This document shows positions 32,853 through 43,003 of a stretch of DNA of 64,000 nt, piece by piece (the stretch's first letter is position 1; every line of letters begins with the position of its first letter). The position numbers and the translations under genes were made by a program. Source of the DNA: Patellaria atrata CBS 101060 (lineage: Eukaryota; Ascomycota; Dothideomycetes; Patellariales; Patellariaceae); the NCBI GenBank assembly GCA_010093705.1, contig MU006089.1, positions 2,996,506-3,060,505 of the forward strand. Reading direction: 5' to 3'. A model generated the notes under the pieces. The model was not told where the DNA came from, ran no database searches, and saw nothing but the letters and a program-made list of their open reading frames with translations.

Positions 32853-35132
32853 TCATATGGCCAGATCTTCAACCCTGACCAATCCACTTCCCATGGCAGC
32901 CGCAGCCCATCCGCCGCAGATTGGATTCGGATTCCAACACACTTGGGTGACCGCACTCTCAAGCTCGTGGATGGTGGTATAGATTTCACCTTCCTTGCTC
33001 CTTGCAGCAGTATTTCCCGACGAGAAGTGTTTCGTCTCTAACTTGAAACCCTCAGTGATCCGACACATCGGTTGACCGAGCAGCAATTCTCGAGAAAATG
33101 AAGGCTGTTGCTGGCCGTTTACCAGAGGATTAGGCAAAGTATCCATCGTTGACCCGTTCTGTGGTGACCTCCCATTCTCCTGGGCGGAAGGCTCTACGCC
33201 GTCATTTTTGACTGTCCAAGCCCCTTTTCCTGGCCTGTATTCATGGGCAAACCAGACCAATTGCCAGACGTCCGACTTCAAATCTATCGGCTTCCTCAGT
33301 GAGTTGAGAGCGATGACGGTCCCGTCGAGACAAGCTGTGAGGACACCCGGATGTAGTAAGCTGGTCGCTACGGATGTGGCATTGGAATCCAGTCTACCAG
33401 CTCCAAGGGTCGAGAAGAATCTCCGAAGTGGATACATGCGCAACATATAAGTGTCGTCAGCAGAGATGAACGATTGCGTGATATCTTGCCATGAAAGACA
33501 TATATTTGCCAACCTATTTCTACCACCGAAGAGGGAGTCAGCAGTAGGCGACCGTATGTCCGTAAGGCGAAGGAAGCCGTCCATGCTGCTAGTACAGATG
33601 AGGTGGGGTCGAGAAGGATATCCCGATTCGATCTTTAGGATAAAGGTGTCATGCAAATTCTGGTAAAACCACGGTTTTGGATTGGATGGCCATGAGCGAG
33701 AATAGCCGGAGAAGGTCGCTGTTAAGTCCCATACTGCGACACTTCCATTTGCGCAACCGGCAGCAATGTGATTATATGAGAGCCAGGTGAGACAGGTAAA
33801 GATACTCTCAGGCGCTTGCGATTCAAATGCTGCGCTGGTAATGTGAATATTTTGAGGAGCGGTATCTGGAGCTTGGTTTCTAGTTGGGAGATCGATATTG
33901 AGGATCCGAAGCTTTCCATCACCCCAAACACCCGCAAGGATGCCCAAATGGATGCTTTCTTCATTTCCGTGGACATTTCTGAGAGTCGGACACCACTGGA
34001 ATTCCTTAATCGGACCCCAATCTGTGCAAATAACGGCTTCCAGCCTAGGTGAAACACTATCGTCGAAAGACCGCGGTTCACCTTCGATTTCAAGGAGATT
34101 GAACGACCAAATTTGAATTGAGGCCGGTGACGGGACTGTTGGTATGAAAGCGCGCGCTACTTGAGGATCCAATGGTGCGGCATCAGTGAAAATTGCTACT
34201 GCTAAATATTGTTTTGAAACATTGTGATTCGGCAACCAATTTATACATTGGGGTTTCCCGCCGACATTAAATAGCCACCCCGGCTTAGATTTTGGTTTGG
34301 ATATAGGCGTGGTCTTGTCGGCTTTTTCTGTTTGCGGCCATCCGGATGCTAATGGAATACTGTGATATATAGCAAGGTTCTGAAATACTGGCTTTCTGGT
34401 GGAACCGAAGAGAAAATTTATATGTGGAAAGCGAGGATGTGGGAGATATTGTAGTGCTTCTGATGGGGATAGTGATCCTTGCTTTTGATTGCTGTATAGA
34501 GCACTTCGAAGTCCGGATGTATCTAAACTTAACTCTTTTTCTCTCATTTTCTCCGTAAAGTAGAAGCTGTATGCTAAACCCCCAGTACCATACTTATCGT
34601 GTTTTCGAGCGGGGAGTATAACCTGATTAAACCATTTATCCCTTGCCATGAGAAAGGGAATAACATCTTCATCCACGCCACCATAGGTGTACAGAATCCT
34701 ATTGTCCTTACCTTGATGGCGTTTTAACTCACTGATACCACGAACATGATAGTAGTCGCCTTTTTGAGCCCTATTGATTCTGCGTTTTCCAGCTTTGTGG
34801 GTGGACTTTCGACCTTTTTCCGTTAAATATGTGTCTGGTCCTATTATTGAATCATTGTCATCGTATTTATCTCCACCTTCATCGTACTCTCCATGCTCTT
34901 CCGCGGAAGCATTGTCTCCGGAACCTTCATCGAGCGAGAGTTCGTTCTCCTCTTCATTCCCGATATCTTCATTTCCGTTCAAGCTATATTCATCTTCCGA
35001 TTCTTCCCCTTCTTGCGTTGGAGCATCTTCATCAGAGTCCGAAGATCCGAGCACGTCTTTCAGTCCTTCGAAAGCATCGATAGAATATCTTTTAGCTGCA
35101 TGGCGCTGCCTTCCTGATCGCCTAGCAGACAT
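32853..35132 (-). CDS. Transcription factor TFIIIC subunit, Tfc6/Sfc6-like WD40 protein
   Basis: A 759-aa intronless nuclear protein. The N-terminus has an AT-hook-like RRSGRQRH, followed by a very acidic segment (residues about 25-95). The region YYHVRGISELKRHQGKDNRI introduces the TFIIIC-type WD40 domain. WD repeats are recognisable from terminal pieces such as SIQIWSFNLL, GKLRILNIDL, GSVAVWDLT and GFLRLTDIRS. This order (acidic N-terminus, then an irregular seven-blade propeller) is that of the TFIIIC subunit which, with its partners, recognises the B box of tRNA genes. It shares a 415-bp divergent promoter with the RINGv gene. The assignment to the Tfc6 group is from memory of fungal annotations. 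Confidence 0.8.
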   Translation of the reverse strand: MSARRSGRQRHAAKRYSIDAFEGLKDVLGSSDSDEDAPTQEGEESEDEYSLNGNEDIGNEEENELSLDEGSGDNASAEEHGEYDEGGDKYDDNDSIIGPDTYLTEKGRKSTHKAGKRRINRAQKGDYYHVRGISELKRHQGKDNRILYTYGGVDEDVIPFLMARDKWFNQVILPARKHDKYGTGGLAYSFYFTEKMREKELSLDTSGLRSALYSNQKQGSLSPSEALQYLPHPRFPHINFLFGSTRKPVFQNLAIYHSIPLASGWPQTEKADKTTPISKPKSKPGWLFNVGGKPQCINWLPNHNVSKQYLAVAIFTDAAPLDPQVARAFIPTVPSPASIQIWSFNLLEIEGEPRSFDDSVSPRLEAVICTDWGPIKEFQWCPTLRNVHGNEESIHLGILAGVWGDGKLRILNIDLPTRNQAPDTAPQNIHITSAAFESQAPESIFTCLTWLSYNHIAAGCANGSVAVWDLTATFSGYSRSWPSNPKPWFYQNLHDTFILKIESGYPSRPHLICTSSMDGFLRLTDIRSPTADSLFGGRNRLANICLSWQDITQSFISADDTYMLRMYPLRRFFSTLGAGRLDSNATSVATSLLHPGVLTACLDGTVIALNSLRKPIDLKSDVWQLVWFAHEYRPGKGAWTVKNDGVEPSAQENGRSPQNGSTMDTLPNPLVNGQQQPSFSRELLLGQPMCRITEGFKLETKHFSSGNTAARSKEGEIYTTIHELESAVTQVCWNPNPICGGWAAAAMGSGLVRVEDLAI

Positions 35133-35547
35133 GGGTTTCAGTAATATGCGACCTTATTGTGTTAGACCCAGATAGTCATGAAGCAAACTTGTACCAATGT
35201 TCTATGTATTGACAGTATGAAGTTGTATCTTTATCTTCGAAAGTTTATAATAGCTTGTTACCTTATTACATGGTAGCATGCACACAAAGTACTCCGTATA
35301 GTTCTAATTGGGTGTGATGTGTGATGTCAAAAGGCAAATGGTGTCATAGCGTCTTTGAACCGGGGGGCCGCGGTTTAGGTTCCATTTGCGCCGTCACGGC
35401 TGTCACCTGTAGTTCTACCTGACCTTAAAACTTCTACATATTACCAACATAAAACAAACGAGCTGATATAGATACTCAGCCCTCGATATCTACTCCTGAT
35501 ACCCTCTGGATTCTTTATACGTACAGCTCGATACTAATCAAACCATC
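35133..35547. promoter_or_regulatory. Divergent promoter, TFIIIC subunit / RINGv protein
   Basis: This 415-bp region lies between two divergent starts. It contains TACTCCGTA at 35290, a word also seen upstream of other genes here. No TATA box is obvious. Confidence 0.45.
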
Positions 35548-37170
35548 ATGGCGTCTATACCTCCCAGACCGGCGTCTCAAAGACGATCTTCTCCTCCACA
35601 AGACACATCGCAATCACAAGCTTCGTCATTACCGCGAACGGACAGCGTCGCCCTATCTACTATCTCAGAAGATTCACAGACGCTCTTACTAAATCCCCAC
35701 TCTCCTTCTACTCCAGAGTGGTCGTTCCAGGACACAAGCAGCGAGCCAGCAGTTCCTGCTCCAGTTTCCCCTACAGAAGACTCAGAGCCCCGCAAGTGTT
35801 GGATATGCTTCTCTGACGAAACGGAAGACACTCCTACATCCTCCGAATGGCGCAATCCATGCCCATGCGCTCTTACAGCACACGAATCTTGTCTCCTGGA
35901 CTGGGTGGCGGACCTCGAACTCTCCAACACCCGTCGCCGCACAGGCCCTAGAGGCGAGATACAGTGTCCCCAATGCAAGTCCGAAATCAAGGTCGAACGT
36001 CCAAGGAGCGTAGCCGTGCACGTCATTCGCCTAATAGAACACACCGCGAAGCTTCTAGTTGTACCTACGCTTGCAGTAGGTGCAGGAACTATGCTCATAC
36101 AGGGGTCTTTCATGCACGGCGTGGGTACCATCTACGCAGTTTTTGGTTTCAAAGACGGATATCAGATTCTTAGGCCGCTCTATGATGTTCAACATATCCG
36201 TACAGGTGCAATCGGAAGCTATCTGCGAAGTGGAGCCTTCTTTAACAACGTACGACTACACATGAACTTGGTTACGATACCTCCGATTTTAATTGCGTCG
36301 CGGACCAAATTAGCGGATAGTATCCTTCCCGTTCTTCCCCTGCTCTTCTTTGCTACGTCATCAAGGACAGAGGATCACATCAATTTAGACCGTTGGCCCC
36401 CAAGCGCGGCGCTTGCATTTTCAGTGCTACCTTATGTTCGCACAGCATACAATGCATACTATGACAAAGTGTGGGCGCCGCATGAACGTCGCTGGCTCAA
36501 AGAAATCCAGCCGCGTGCCGGTCAAAACGATGAAGGTGAACCGGTTGATCCTAATGCGGTCAATGATATCCAAGAGATCGGTGAAGACGAGGCTGTGTTT
36601 GAGATCAACGTGGACTTAAATGTCGGTTGGGATGATGGCGACGAAGCAGAGGAGGAGCAAAATGAGATGGATCGGGTCCAGGACAATCCGGAAGAAGTTC
36701 CTGAACTTGAGCCAGAGGTGGCGCATCCTTTCAACGCTCCACCGGAAGATGATGCAGCACCAGCTCCCCATATTCCGAGAAGACCAGCACCGCAAGCTCG
36801 ACCTGCAGTTGAACGGCAAGAAGGGAATACCATCCTCTCACTGACTAAGATGGCAGATACGACGGTTGGGGCATTGATATTTCCGTACCTCGCTGCTGCT
36901 GTCGGTGATGTCCTTCGTTTGTCTTTACCCTCAGCACTAGTAAAACCCCCTTTGCAAAGACTAGGTTGGGGTAAGACAGGAGAAGGCAAACCGACCGGAC
37001 TTCTACAGACTAGATGGGGAAGAACATTAGTTGGAGGATGTCTTTTTGTGGTTGTTAAAGATGCTCTGATGTTATATGTGCGATGGAGAATGGCAAGGAA
37101 TCAGCGTCTGAGGCAGATTGTAGATTGGCAAGGAGAGCGCAGAAAAGGCGTGGGTCAAGTAGCACGGTAA
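35548..37170 (+). CDS. Membrane RINGv (MARCH-type) E3 ubiquitin ligase
   Basis: A 540-aa intronless protein. A RING-CH domain begins at Cys84: CWICFSDE, then NPCPCALTAHESCLLDW, then CPQCK at Cys140-Cys143, giving the C4HC3 order of RINGv/MARCH ligases. The first 80 residues are Ser/Pro-rich. Downstream are several hydrophobic segments (for example TAKLLVVPTLAVGAGTMLI and ILPVLPLLFFAT), an acidic Pro/Glu stretch (about residues 340-405) and a final hydrophobic segment, so it is probably an integral membrane ligase, perhaps of the ER. The substrate is unknown. The start is the first ATG after a divergent promoter shared with the TFIIIC subunit. Confidence 0.85.
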   Translation: MASIPPRPASQRRSSPPQDTSQSQASSLPRTDSVALSTISEDSQTLLLNPHSPSTPEWSFQDTSSEPAVPAPVSPTEDSEPRKCWICFSDETEDTPTSSEWRNPCPCALTAHESCLLDWVADLELSNTRRRTGPRGEIQCPQCKSEIKVERPRSVAVHVIRLIEHTAKLLVVPTLAVGAGTMLIQGSFMHGVGTIYAVFGFKDGYQILRPLYDVQHIRTGAIGSYLRSGAFFNNVRLHMNLVTIPPILIASRTKLADSILPVLPLLFFATSSRTEDHINLDRWPPSAALAFSVLPYVRTAYNAYYDKVWAPHERRWLKEIQPRAGQNDEGEPVDPNAVNDIQEIGEDEAVFEINVDLNVGWDDGDEAEEEQNEMDRVQDNPEEVPELEPEVAHPFNAPPEDDAAPAPHIPRRPAPQARPAVERQEGNTILSLTKMADTTVGALIFPYLAAAVGDVLRLSLPSALVKPPLQRLGWGKTGEGKPTGLLQTRWGRTLVGGCLFVVVKDALMLYVRWRMARNQRLRQIVDWQGERRKGVGQVAR

Positions 37171-38014
37171 TAGGGAGACTTGGAATAATCTGGGAAATTG
37201 TCCACGGAGCAGAAACACAATTCCTTCCTCTTCTCCACCCACGTTTGGTAATCCTCGGTTGCTGTACACTTACTATATCTACTTTGCTCTGTGGACACTT
37301 AGACTAAGATCTCGACAGCTGTCCTAAGTTATGCGTAGAGTACGCCTTGTACAGCTTAGAGTCCGTTGTGCGATCTCATTCAGTACGTAAAGCAGAGTTG
37401 GAGACCTTTTTTTTTTTTGTGGAGCAAGCGTACTGTACAGTAACCTTGGAGTGACATTAGAAATGGAAGGGATAGCAGAGCGGGTGGGCATCATTTGCAT
37501 TTCTCGGCGTCTTCACTCCAATCCATAATTTATTATCCGAGATTCTCTGGAGGGCTCTTATACATTAGCATCATTGTGGAACATAGGGTCTTTCGGTATT
37601 TGTAGAACTTCCACAATCCCCGTAGGGCTGAGTTAGCTTGGCTAACTTAATCGGCTGCCTAACATCTATCAGTGTGTTTGACCACTTCTCACGTCGGTCA
37701 GAATGTTCGTTGTTTGATCGGTTTTCGTACTTCTTAATTAAACTTAAAGTAACAATATAGAGCACACCACTGGTGCGCTGGTTTCGGCATCTTGTCAGCA
37801 CTATTCACTTACGTATCATATTAGCCATCTTTTTCTTTAAGTCGTATTTCACATTGATCCTACTATACAAGGAGTTCCATTCTTGGAAAAACAAAACTCT
37901 CCAGCTCTACGGAAGCTACCACAAGAGTCGGGTTCGGAAAATAGACAATTTCAGAAAATAGAAAAGAGAAGTCAAGTAGAGATCTTCCTAAGCTCCAGGT
38001 ACTCCACATTGTGA
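37171..38014. other. Intergenic with a 12-T run and a TACTGTACAGTA palindrome
   Basis: A run of 12 T lies at 37407-37418 and the perfect palindrome TACTGTACAGTA at 37431-37442. No RNA polymerase III gene with A and B boxes could be recognised upstream of the T run. No coding gene was recognised. Confidence 0.5.
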
Positions 38015-38356
38015 ATGAAGCGATCAGTGATACCATCAAATAGTGTACACCGAACCGGTTTAGGGAATTCAGGCGGTTGGAGAGAGTTCTTAAGCACTGG
38101 TGTCGAACTACGTCTGGCTTGCACACCTGTGAGTTACTTGCCCAGATGTCATATTTCGAACGGATATTTAGGGAATTGCTACCATCTATGTCACGATGGT
38201 GCGGAGGTTCTACAACTGACGGATGAGAGGAGGGAAGAGGTTGAGGAGAGGGTACTATCATTAAGAAGGGCTGGTATCGAATCCATAACAGATCCGGTTG
38301 AAGCGTATCTTCTCCCTCTTCTAGTCAGGCGTTTCGTAAGGTATATTGACGACTAA
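38015..38356 (+). CDS. Possible small protein, 113 aa (weak)
   Basis: I recognise no family. The second half reads like a folded helical segment: LTDERREEVEERVLSLRRAG followed by ESITDPVEAYLLPLLVRRF and the end VRYIDD. The first half looks less convincing. A short intron (GTGAGT at 38128 to TTTAG near 38172) could remove part of it while keeping the end. It may be a gene, the last exon of one, or a chance frame. Confidence 0.3.
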   Translation: MKRSVIPSNSVHRTGLGNSGGWREFLSTGVELRLACTPVSYLPRCHISNGYLGNCYHLCHDGAEVLQLTDERREEVEERVLSLRRAGIESITDPVEAYLLPLLVRRFVRYIDD

Positions 38357-40632
38357 AAAAGGCAGATTGTTTATGGTACCACGTAACTTGTACCAAAACA
38401 TAAGGTAGGATGAGGATGAATGGGTTCTAAGAGATGAGTGAGGTTACAAACATAAGGGATGTAACCTGACTGGAAGTCACGCACTTTCACTATGTCCGGC
38501 CGCGAAGTCGGATATATAGAGAATGATGATGTATGAAAACTGCTTGAAAAAAATGGTTCTGAACTAATCGACCTCTTCCTTTTATGAATATGAGATTCAG
38601 ATTCAATAGTGGTCGTCCAAATACTTGTTTACCGCCAGATGATCTTCGAGGAACTATTGGTGGAATAAAGGTACCATTGAGAACGATTCAAACACGTAAC
38701 TGAAAAGAACTCAAAGATAAGGCTGAATCAAACTAAAGGACGAAAGAGATATAGAGGAATGTCGAGAAGTATATGTTAATGATGCTAATAAATCTCTGCC
38801 AAGGGTTTGCAGATCTGAGTTTCGAACTCGTTCCTCGGGCTTGATTCCAACCGAACCCTCTTCCCTCTCTCCTGAAGACTGGGAGTACGGTACTACGAGG
38901 AAAGTGCCAGGTCAGTTTAGCATCAAAGTACTCCAATAAACTCTTCATTCATCCTTATCTCTTACTGAGGCTTAATCTTTAGTCCTTCTGTCGCTTTTGT
39001 GTTCTGCTCTCAAGGTTTTCTTTTTGGTGAATTTCCGAGTCGCTATATGCTCAATTCCTGCCACGTAGAACATCAGTCCTCATATCTCATCTCAAGCAGC
39101 TTCCACTGCACGCTTTTATTTTATACCTGCTTCAAAAAAAGCTCTTATTAGTTGTCATCTCTTTCACATGCACCAGAAAATTGCTTGCGGATATCTCAAG
39201 GTTCACCCGGACGAAGGGTTGATGCCTGGGTCGACTTTTGACGACGTATATTCCACGTGTTGGGCTCTGAGTCTCTCCCTCGACGGAATGAGCCATTGAC
39301 TCCGTCATATAAGTGGTACGTAACGTGTAAGGATACGGGTACGTCTCAAAGCCGTTCTGCAAAGGCGACTTTCAAGGTATCGATTTCTGGGGTTGTTTGT
39401 ACACAGTGTATGGCATTCATCCAAACGCCCTGCCCATCATATCTGCACTCTGTCGATTTTGCTATCGATTTCGGGATTTGATGAGTCCTGCCGGTGCACT
39501 CAATTTTAGCCTTGATTATCCTCCGGGGTCAAAGACACGCTTTTCATGGGTACAGAATACCCCACCTTATTTAATATCTTTCATCCTCCTTCCCCCTGCA
39601 GGAGCCGCATGGATAAGGTATGTTCAACAGGAGAGAAAACTACAAACTTCATCGTCTGCGTTTTCCCGTCGACCTCCGGTCAGACGTCGATTGTCCGTGG
39701 CATTGTACTCAATTGACACACCAATGTGCAGCGGAGTATTCTCAGCTCTTAGTATTCGTATTTTCCTTACTGACACTACTGTACTGCCAGATAATTGAGC
39801 CTAACAGCATACAATAGTATAGATCTGTCCCGGCTGTTTCTAAAGGACATTTTTGGTGGTTTTCCTGATGATCATATCTGATTGTGTCAACATCGTTCAC
39901 CCGCCGTCAGGGGGCGACGATCAGAGAATTGACGGATAAGTCCTTTGCAACAACATCAAGGACGGGGAAATATCTGCTCAAAGTTCTCATTGGATACCAA
40001 GTAATATATTTTAAGAGCTGTCTTTTTCTGAAGATAGGGGAATATCCTCTCTAAATGCACGCCTATATCCGATATCACGTCTCCACAAAGCTTGATGCGT
40101 CCTACAACGAGGATTACGTCGCAGATCATATCCAGTTGGGTTTTGTTCCTGATCGTTGCTTATCTAAACGGCTTTTCTATCTCAATTCATTCTCTGTACC
40201 ATGTTTCTTCCACCTTCTCTTGCAGAAATCCAATTATTCTTGCATGTGGCAACAGATGGAAGCAGAACCAACAATCTACAGGTGGCTAGACCCAGTGATA
40301 CTACCCAGGAGGAATGAGGTTTGTAGCGCTCCTTTTTCTACTCCCTTGATGCACTCGGAATATTGTACAGGTATCAGTAGCGGCTAAGTCGGTTTCTGTC
40401 CTGGAAACCTTCGAGCAATTAGATTTGATAAGAAATGGGAGCCATGGAGACCGATCTTTCGATTTCCCCTCGATTTCCCCTCGATTTCCCGGTCCAATTC
40501 CCGGTCCATTAGGGATTTGTTATAAAGTCGAGGTACTGCCTGTACTGTACTCACCTCCCCCTTCGTGCTCTTCATTCGTTCTCTAAACAGTCGGAAAATC
40601 CATTCATTGCAAGATACTCTCATACTGTCATC
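38357..40632. other. Gene-poor interval with a promoter-proximal tandem repeat
   Basis: There are several 70-130 codon frames but none with a domain or good start. At about 40460-40510 short tandem copies of CGATTTCCCCT and of ATTCCCGGTCC lie 120-170 bp before the start of the PTMTK-repeat gene. TACTGTAC occurs at 39777 and 40543. Confidence 0.45.
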
Positions 40633-41233
40633 ATGCTCGGTTCCGCCAAGACAGCGCTCATTGCGCTTGCTGCCCTGAGGTAGGAGGGTCACTATTCTCC
40701 ATATGCTCTTCAAGCTCAAACTAACCCCTAACAGCGCTTTCACCTCAGCACGCCCAGTTGAAGTAGAGGATGCCGTCACCTTACCTCCTATCATTCCAAC
40801 TATCATTATTCCAACACTTTTGCCGCCAAAGCCTACTGTCACTAAGAGCTCTACCAAGATGACAATGAGCACAAAGTCGACCAAGATGACATCCAAAATG
40901 ACAACCAAGACGATGAGCACCAAGACTCCTAAGCCAACATTCACTTTGATCACGAAGACCAAGACCACCAAGACCCCCAAGCCGACTATGACGATGCCGA
41001 CTATGACCAAACCGACTATGACCAAGCCGACTATGACCAAGCCGACTATGACCAAGCCGACTATGACCAAGCCGACCATGACCAAGCCGACTACCACGAA
41101 GACTAAGCCTACTCTCTCCTTCCCGACTATCTCTCTCCCCACCATGCCTTTCCCGACTGGGTTTCCTCCGAAGCCGACTGTCACCAAGCCGACCTGGAAG
41201 CCAACTGTCAAGCCGACCCCTTATAGGATCTAA
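40633..41233 (+). CDS. Secreted low-complexity protein with PTMTK pentapeptide repeats
   Basis: A 181-aa protein from exons 40633-40679 and 40735-41233. The 55-nt intron (GTAGGA..CTAACCCCTAACAG) lies inside the signal-peptide coding region; joining gives MLGSAKTALIALAALSAF, a clear signal peptide. The mature part is almost entirely Thr, Lys, Pro, Met and Ser. It contains eight in-register copies of a PTMTK unit (residues about 99-138, nt 40982-41101), flanked by related but less regular repeats, and no cysteine. Ser/Thr density suggests heavy O-mannosylation, so a cell-wall or mucin-like surface protein is the best guess. No GPI-anchor signal is evident at the C-terminus. The opposite strand shows a long Val/Gly-rich frame that is only the complement of the repeat. 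Confidence 0.72.
40982..41101 (+). repeat. Coding minisatellite, 8 x 15 bp
   Basis: The unit is CCGACTATGACCAAG. Units 3-6 are identical, and units 1, 2, 7 and 8 differ by one to four bases. Each unit is five codons, so copy-number change keeps the frame. Confidence 0.9.
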
Positions 41234-41857
41234 GGGATGACATGAACTAGAATTCCTAGGACAAAGGGTGACGGGAACGTGGGGTTAACATTCTTACTTC
41301 GATAGAGGTGCTATTAGAGATCTTGACTGTTCATTAGTCGTTTATGAGTTCAATGGAAGCTTGGAGGAGCTTGAGGCTCAACTGTGGCGGTCAGGGAGAT
41401 ATTATAGATTGAGCGCTCTGAGACTGTGTATGCTACAGTGTGGGATGTATCTTGCACTGTGGTTCTAGTCCTGTTGCCTATCGGATAGCTGTCATTTAGA
41501 GAATCGAACGTATTTTTAAACAAGTCAACTTTTCCACTCGTGCTGCGTTCAAAACAACCGGCCGTCCGATTGAAACATTCTTAATCGCCTAGATACCGGT
41601 CAGGCCTATTATGGACAAGGTATAACGTTTTGTTAGCAAGGTCCAGGATCACATTGTGGATATTGACTGCTATCGACATGGGACACATATAACGCATTGT
41701 GATATTCTAACCACAAATAACATAAAACAACTCAAACTAAACAGAACCTCAAATATGCAGTTTACCAGTCCAGCTGATACCTCCCTCGAAGCCTCACCAC
41801 TCACGCCCCCCATACCCACCTCCAGCACCCCAAACAACCCCTAAATCCAACCCATCC
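41234..41857. other. Intergenic between two convergent secreted-protein genes
   Basis: This 624-bp stretch carries both 3' flanks. The right end has a C+A-rich low-complexity run (about 41790-41850). A 62-codon frame at 41656-41844 has no support. Confidence 0.5.
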
Positions 41858-43003
41858 TCATTCCCTAATCTCAAACCTACGCTCATCATAGGGAACCAAA
41901 TTCCAAACCCACGACGGTAGATGCAATATATCTATGCTCGCCCATATTAGCAGGTTGTTTAAAACTTCTCACCGGTTAAGAACAAAGTGTCACTTACGCG
42001 GGAAATGAGTCGGGAACGCAAAGGCGGGAGAGGTGTGGCAGTCCCCGGTTCCCGTTGCTGTGGGATGGAGGACCGTAGAATGGGGAGTATATTCAGTCGG
42101 ATGGGGATATTCGGTTACAGTGGAGAAGTATCTACTTGGACGGACGTATCCGGTTCCGGTAGGGAGGTATCCGCTTGGATGGGAGGAGGAGCCCGTGTGA
42201 TAGCAGCTTGTTAAGAAGGTTGCGGTGTGGAAGTATCCGCTTGTGAAGTTGGCTGTGGTGAAGGACCCGCTTGGACGGAGGTCTGTTGGGAAGGGTGCCG
42301 TGGAATGATAGAAGGTCGGGGTTACGTAGGTTACAGAGGGAGGTTCTGTGTCCGGGGACGAGGATACTGGGGTATTGTCTCCAGGAAGAGAAAAGGGGAC
42401 GGAAGTAGGTGATGGTTCAGAACTTGTAGGGGGCACGTAGGGCCATTCTGTGTACGGGGAGGAAGTTACGGTGATATCTGTCGGAAAAGGATATTCTCCC
42501 ACCGCCGTACTGACTCCTGGAATTGAACTCGGGATGACAGTGTTGATTGGAGCATCGATCGTTGTAAACGCTGTCGGGATAACAGGGATGGGCGCTGCAA
42601 TGGTGTCTATCGGAGACGGCCACGAGGAGTAATCCACAACCGCGGAAGTGAACGTCGGGAGGGACTCGGGCAGGTAGGTAGAAATCACTGCTGTTGGGAT
42701 GGTACTGGTTGGATATTCCTCCGGGATAGAGGAATCTATGGGAGAGGTGATCAGGCTTCCAGCCGGAAGTACCCAGTAGTGAGGCGCCCGTTTAGCGACC
42801 TTTCCGTTGGCGACAGTGGGATTCTCAATCTGTCGAGGTATTTTACTTCCTACATGGGGAGGTGATAGCTTAAATCGAGGCGCTGCCTCTACTAATGTCC
42901 TGGAAAAGTTTTAGCAAAATCTTTACGAAGGTCAAACTAGGATGTACACGAACCTGCAAAGAATAAGACTGTAAAAAGAAGCAAAAGAAAGTGAGTTGAT
43001 CAT
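41858..43003 (-). CDS. Secreted Pro/Ser/Thr-rich proprotein with a Kex2-like site
   Basis: A 341-aa protein from three exons: 43003-42954, 42899-41998 and 41931-41858. Exon 1 gives a hydrophobic signal sequence (MINSLSFASFYSLILC). A dibasic KR at residues 53-54 (NGKVAKRAPHYW) is a Kex2-type cleavage site. The mature part is rich in Pro, Ser, Thr and Tyr, with loose repeats such as SGYFHT, SGYLPTGTGY and TEYPHPTEYTP. The last intron (GTAAGT, CTAAT, ATAG) is inferred; without it the protein would stop after FPRK, with it a hydrophobic Trp-rich end (LPSWVWNLVPYDERR) is added. I recognise no family. A cell-surface or secreted role is inferred. It converges with the PTMTK-repeat gene. Confidence 0.65.

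Noticed and set aside
37381-37430. 12-T run as terminator of an RNA polymerase III gene
   Set aside because: No A/B box pair, 5S or U6 sequence was found upstream.
38800-38900. T-arm-like GAGTTCGAAACTC on the minus strand, possible tRNA
   Set aside because: No matching acceptor, D or anticodon stems could be folded around it.
40384-41211. 275-codon Val/Gly-rich minus-strand frame
   Set aside because: It is only the complement of the PTMTK repeat region.
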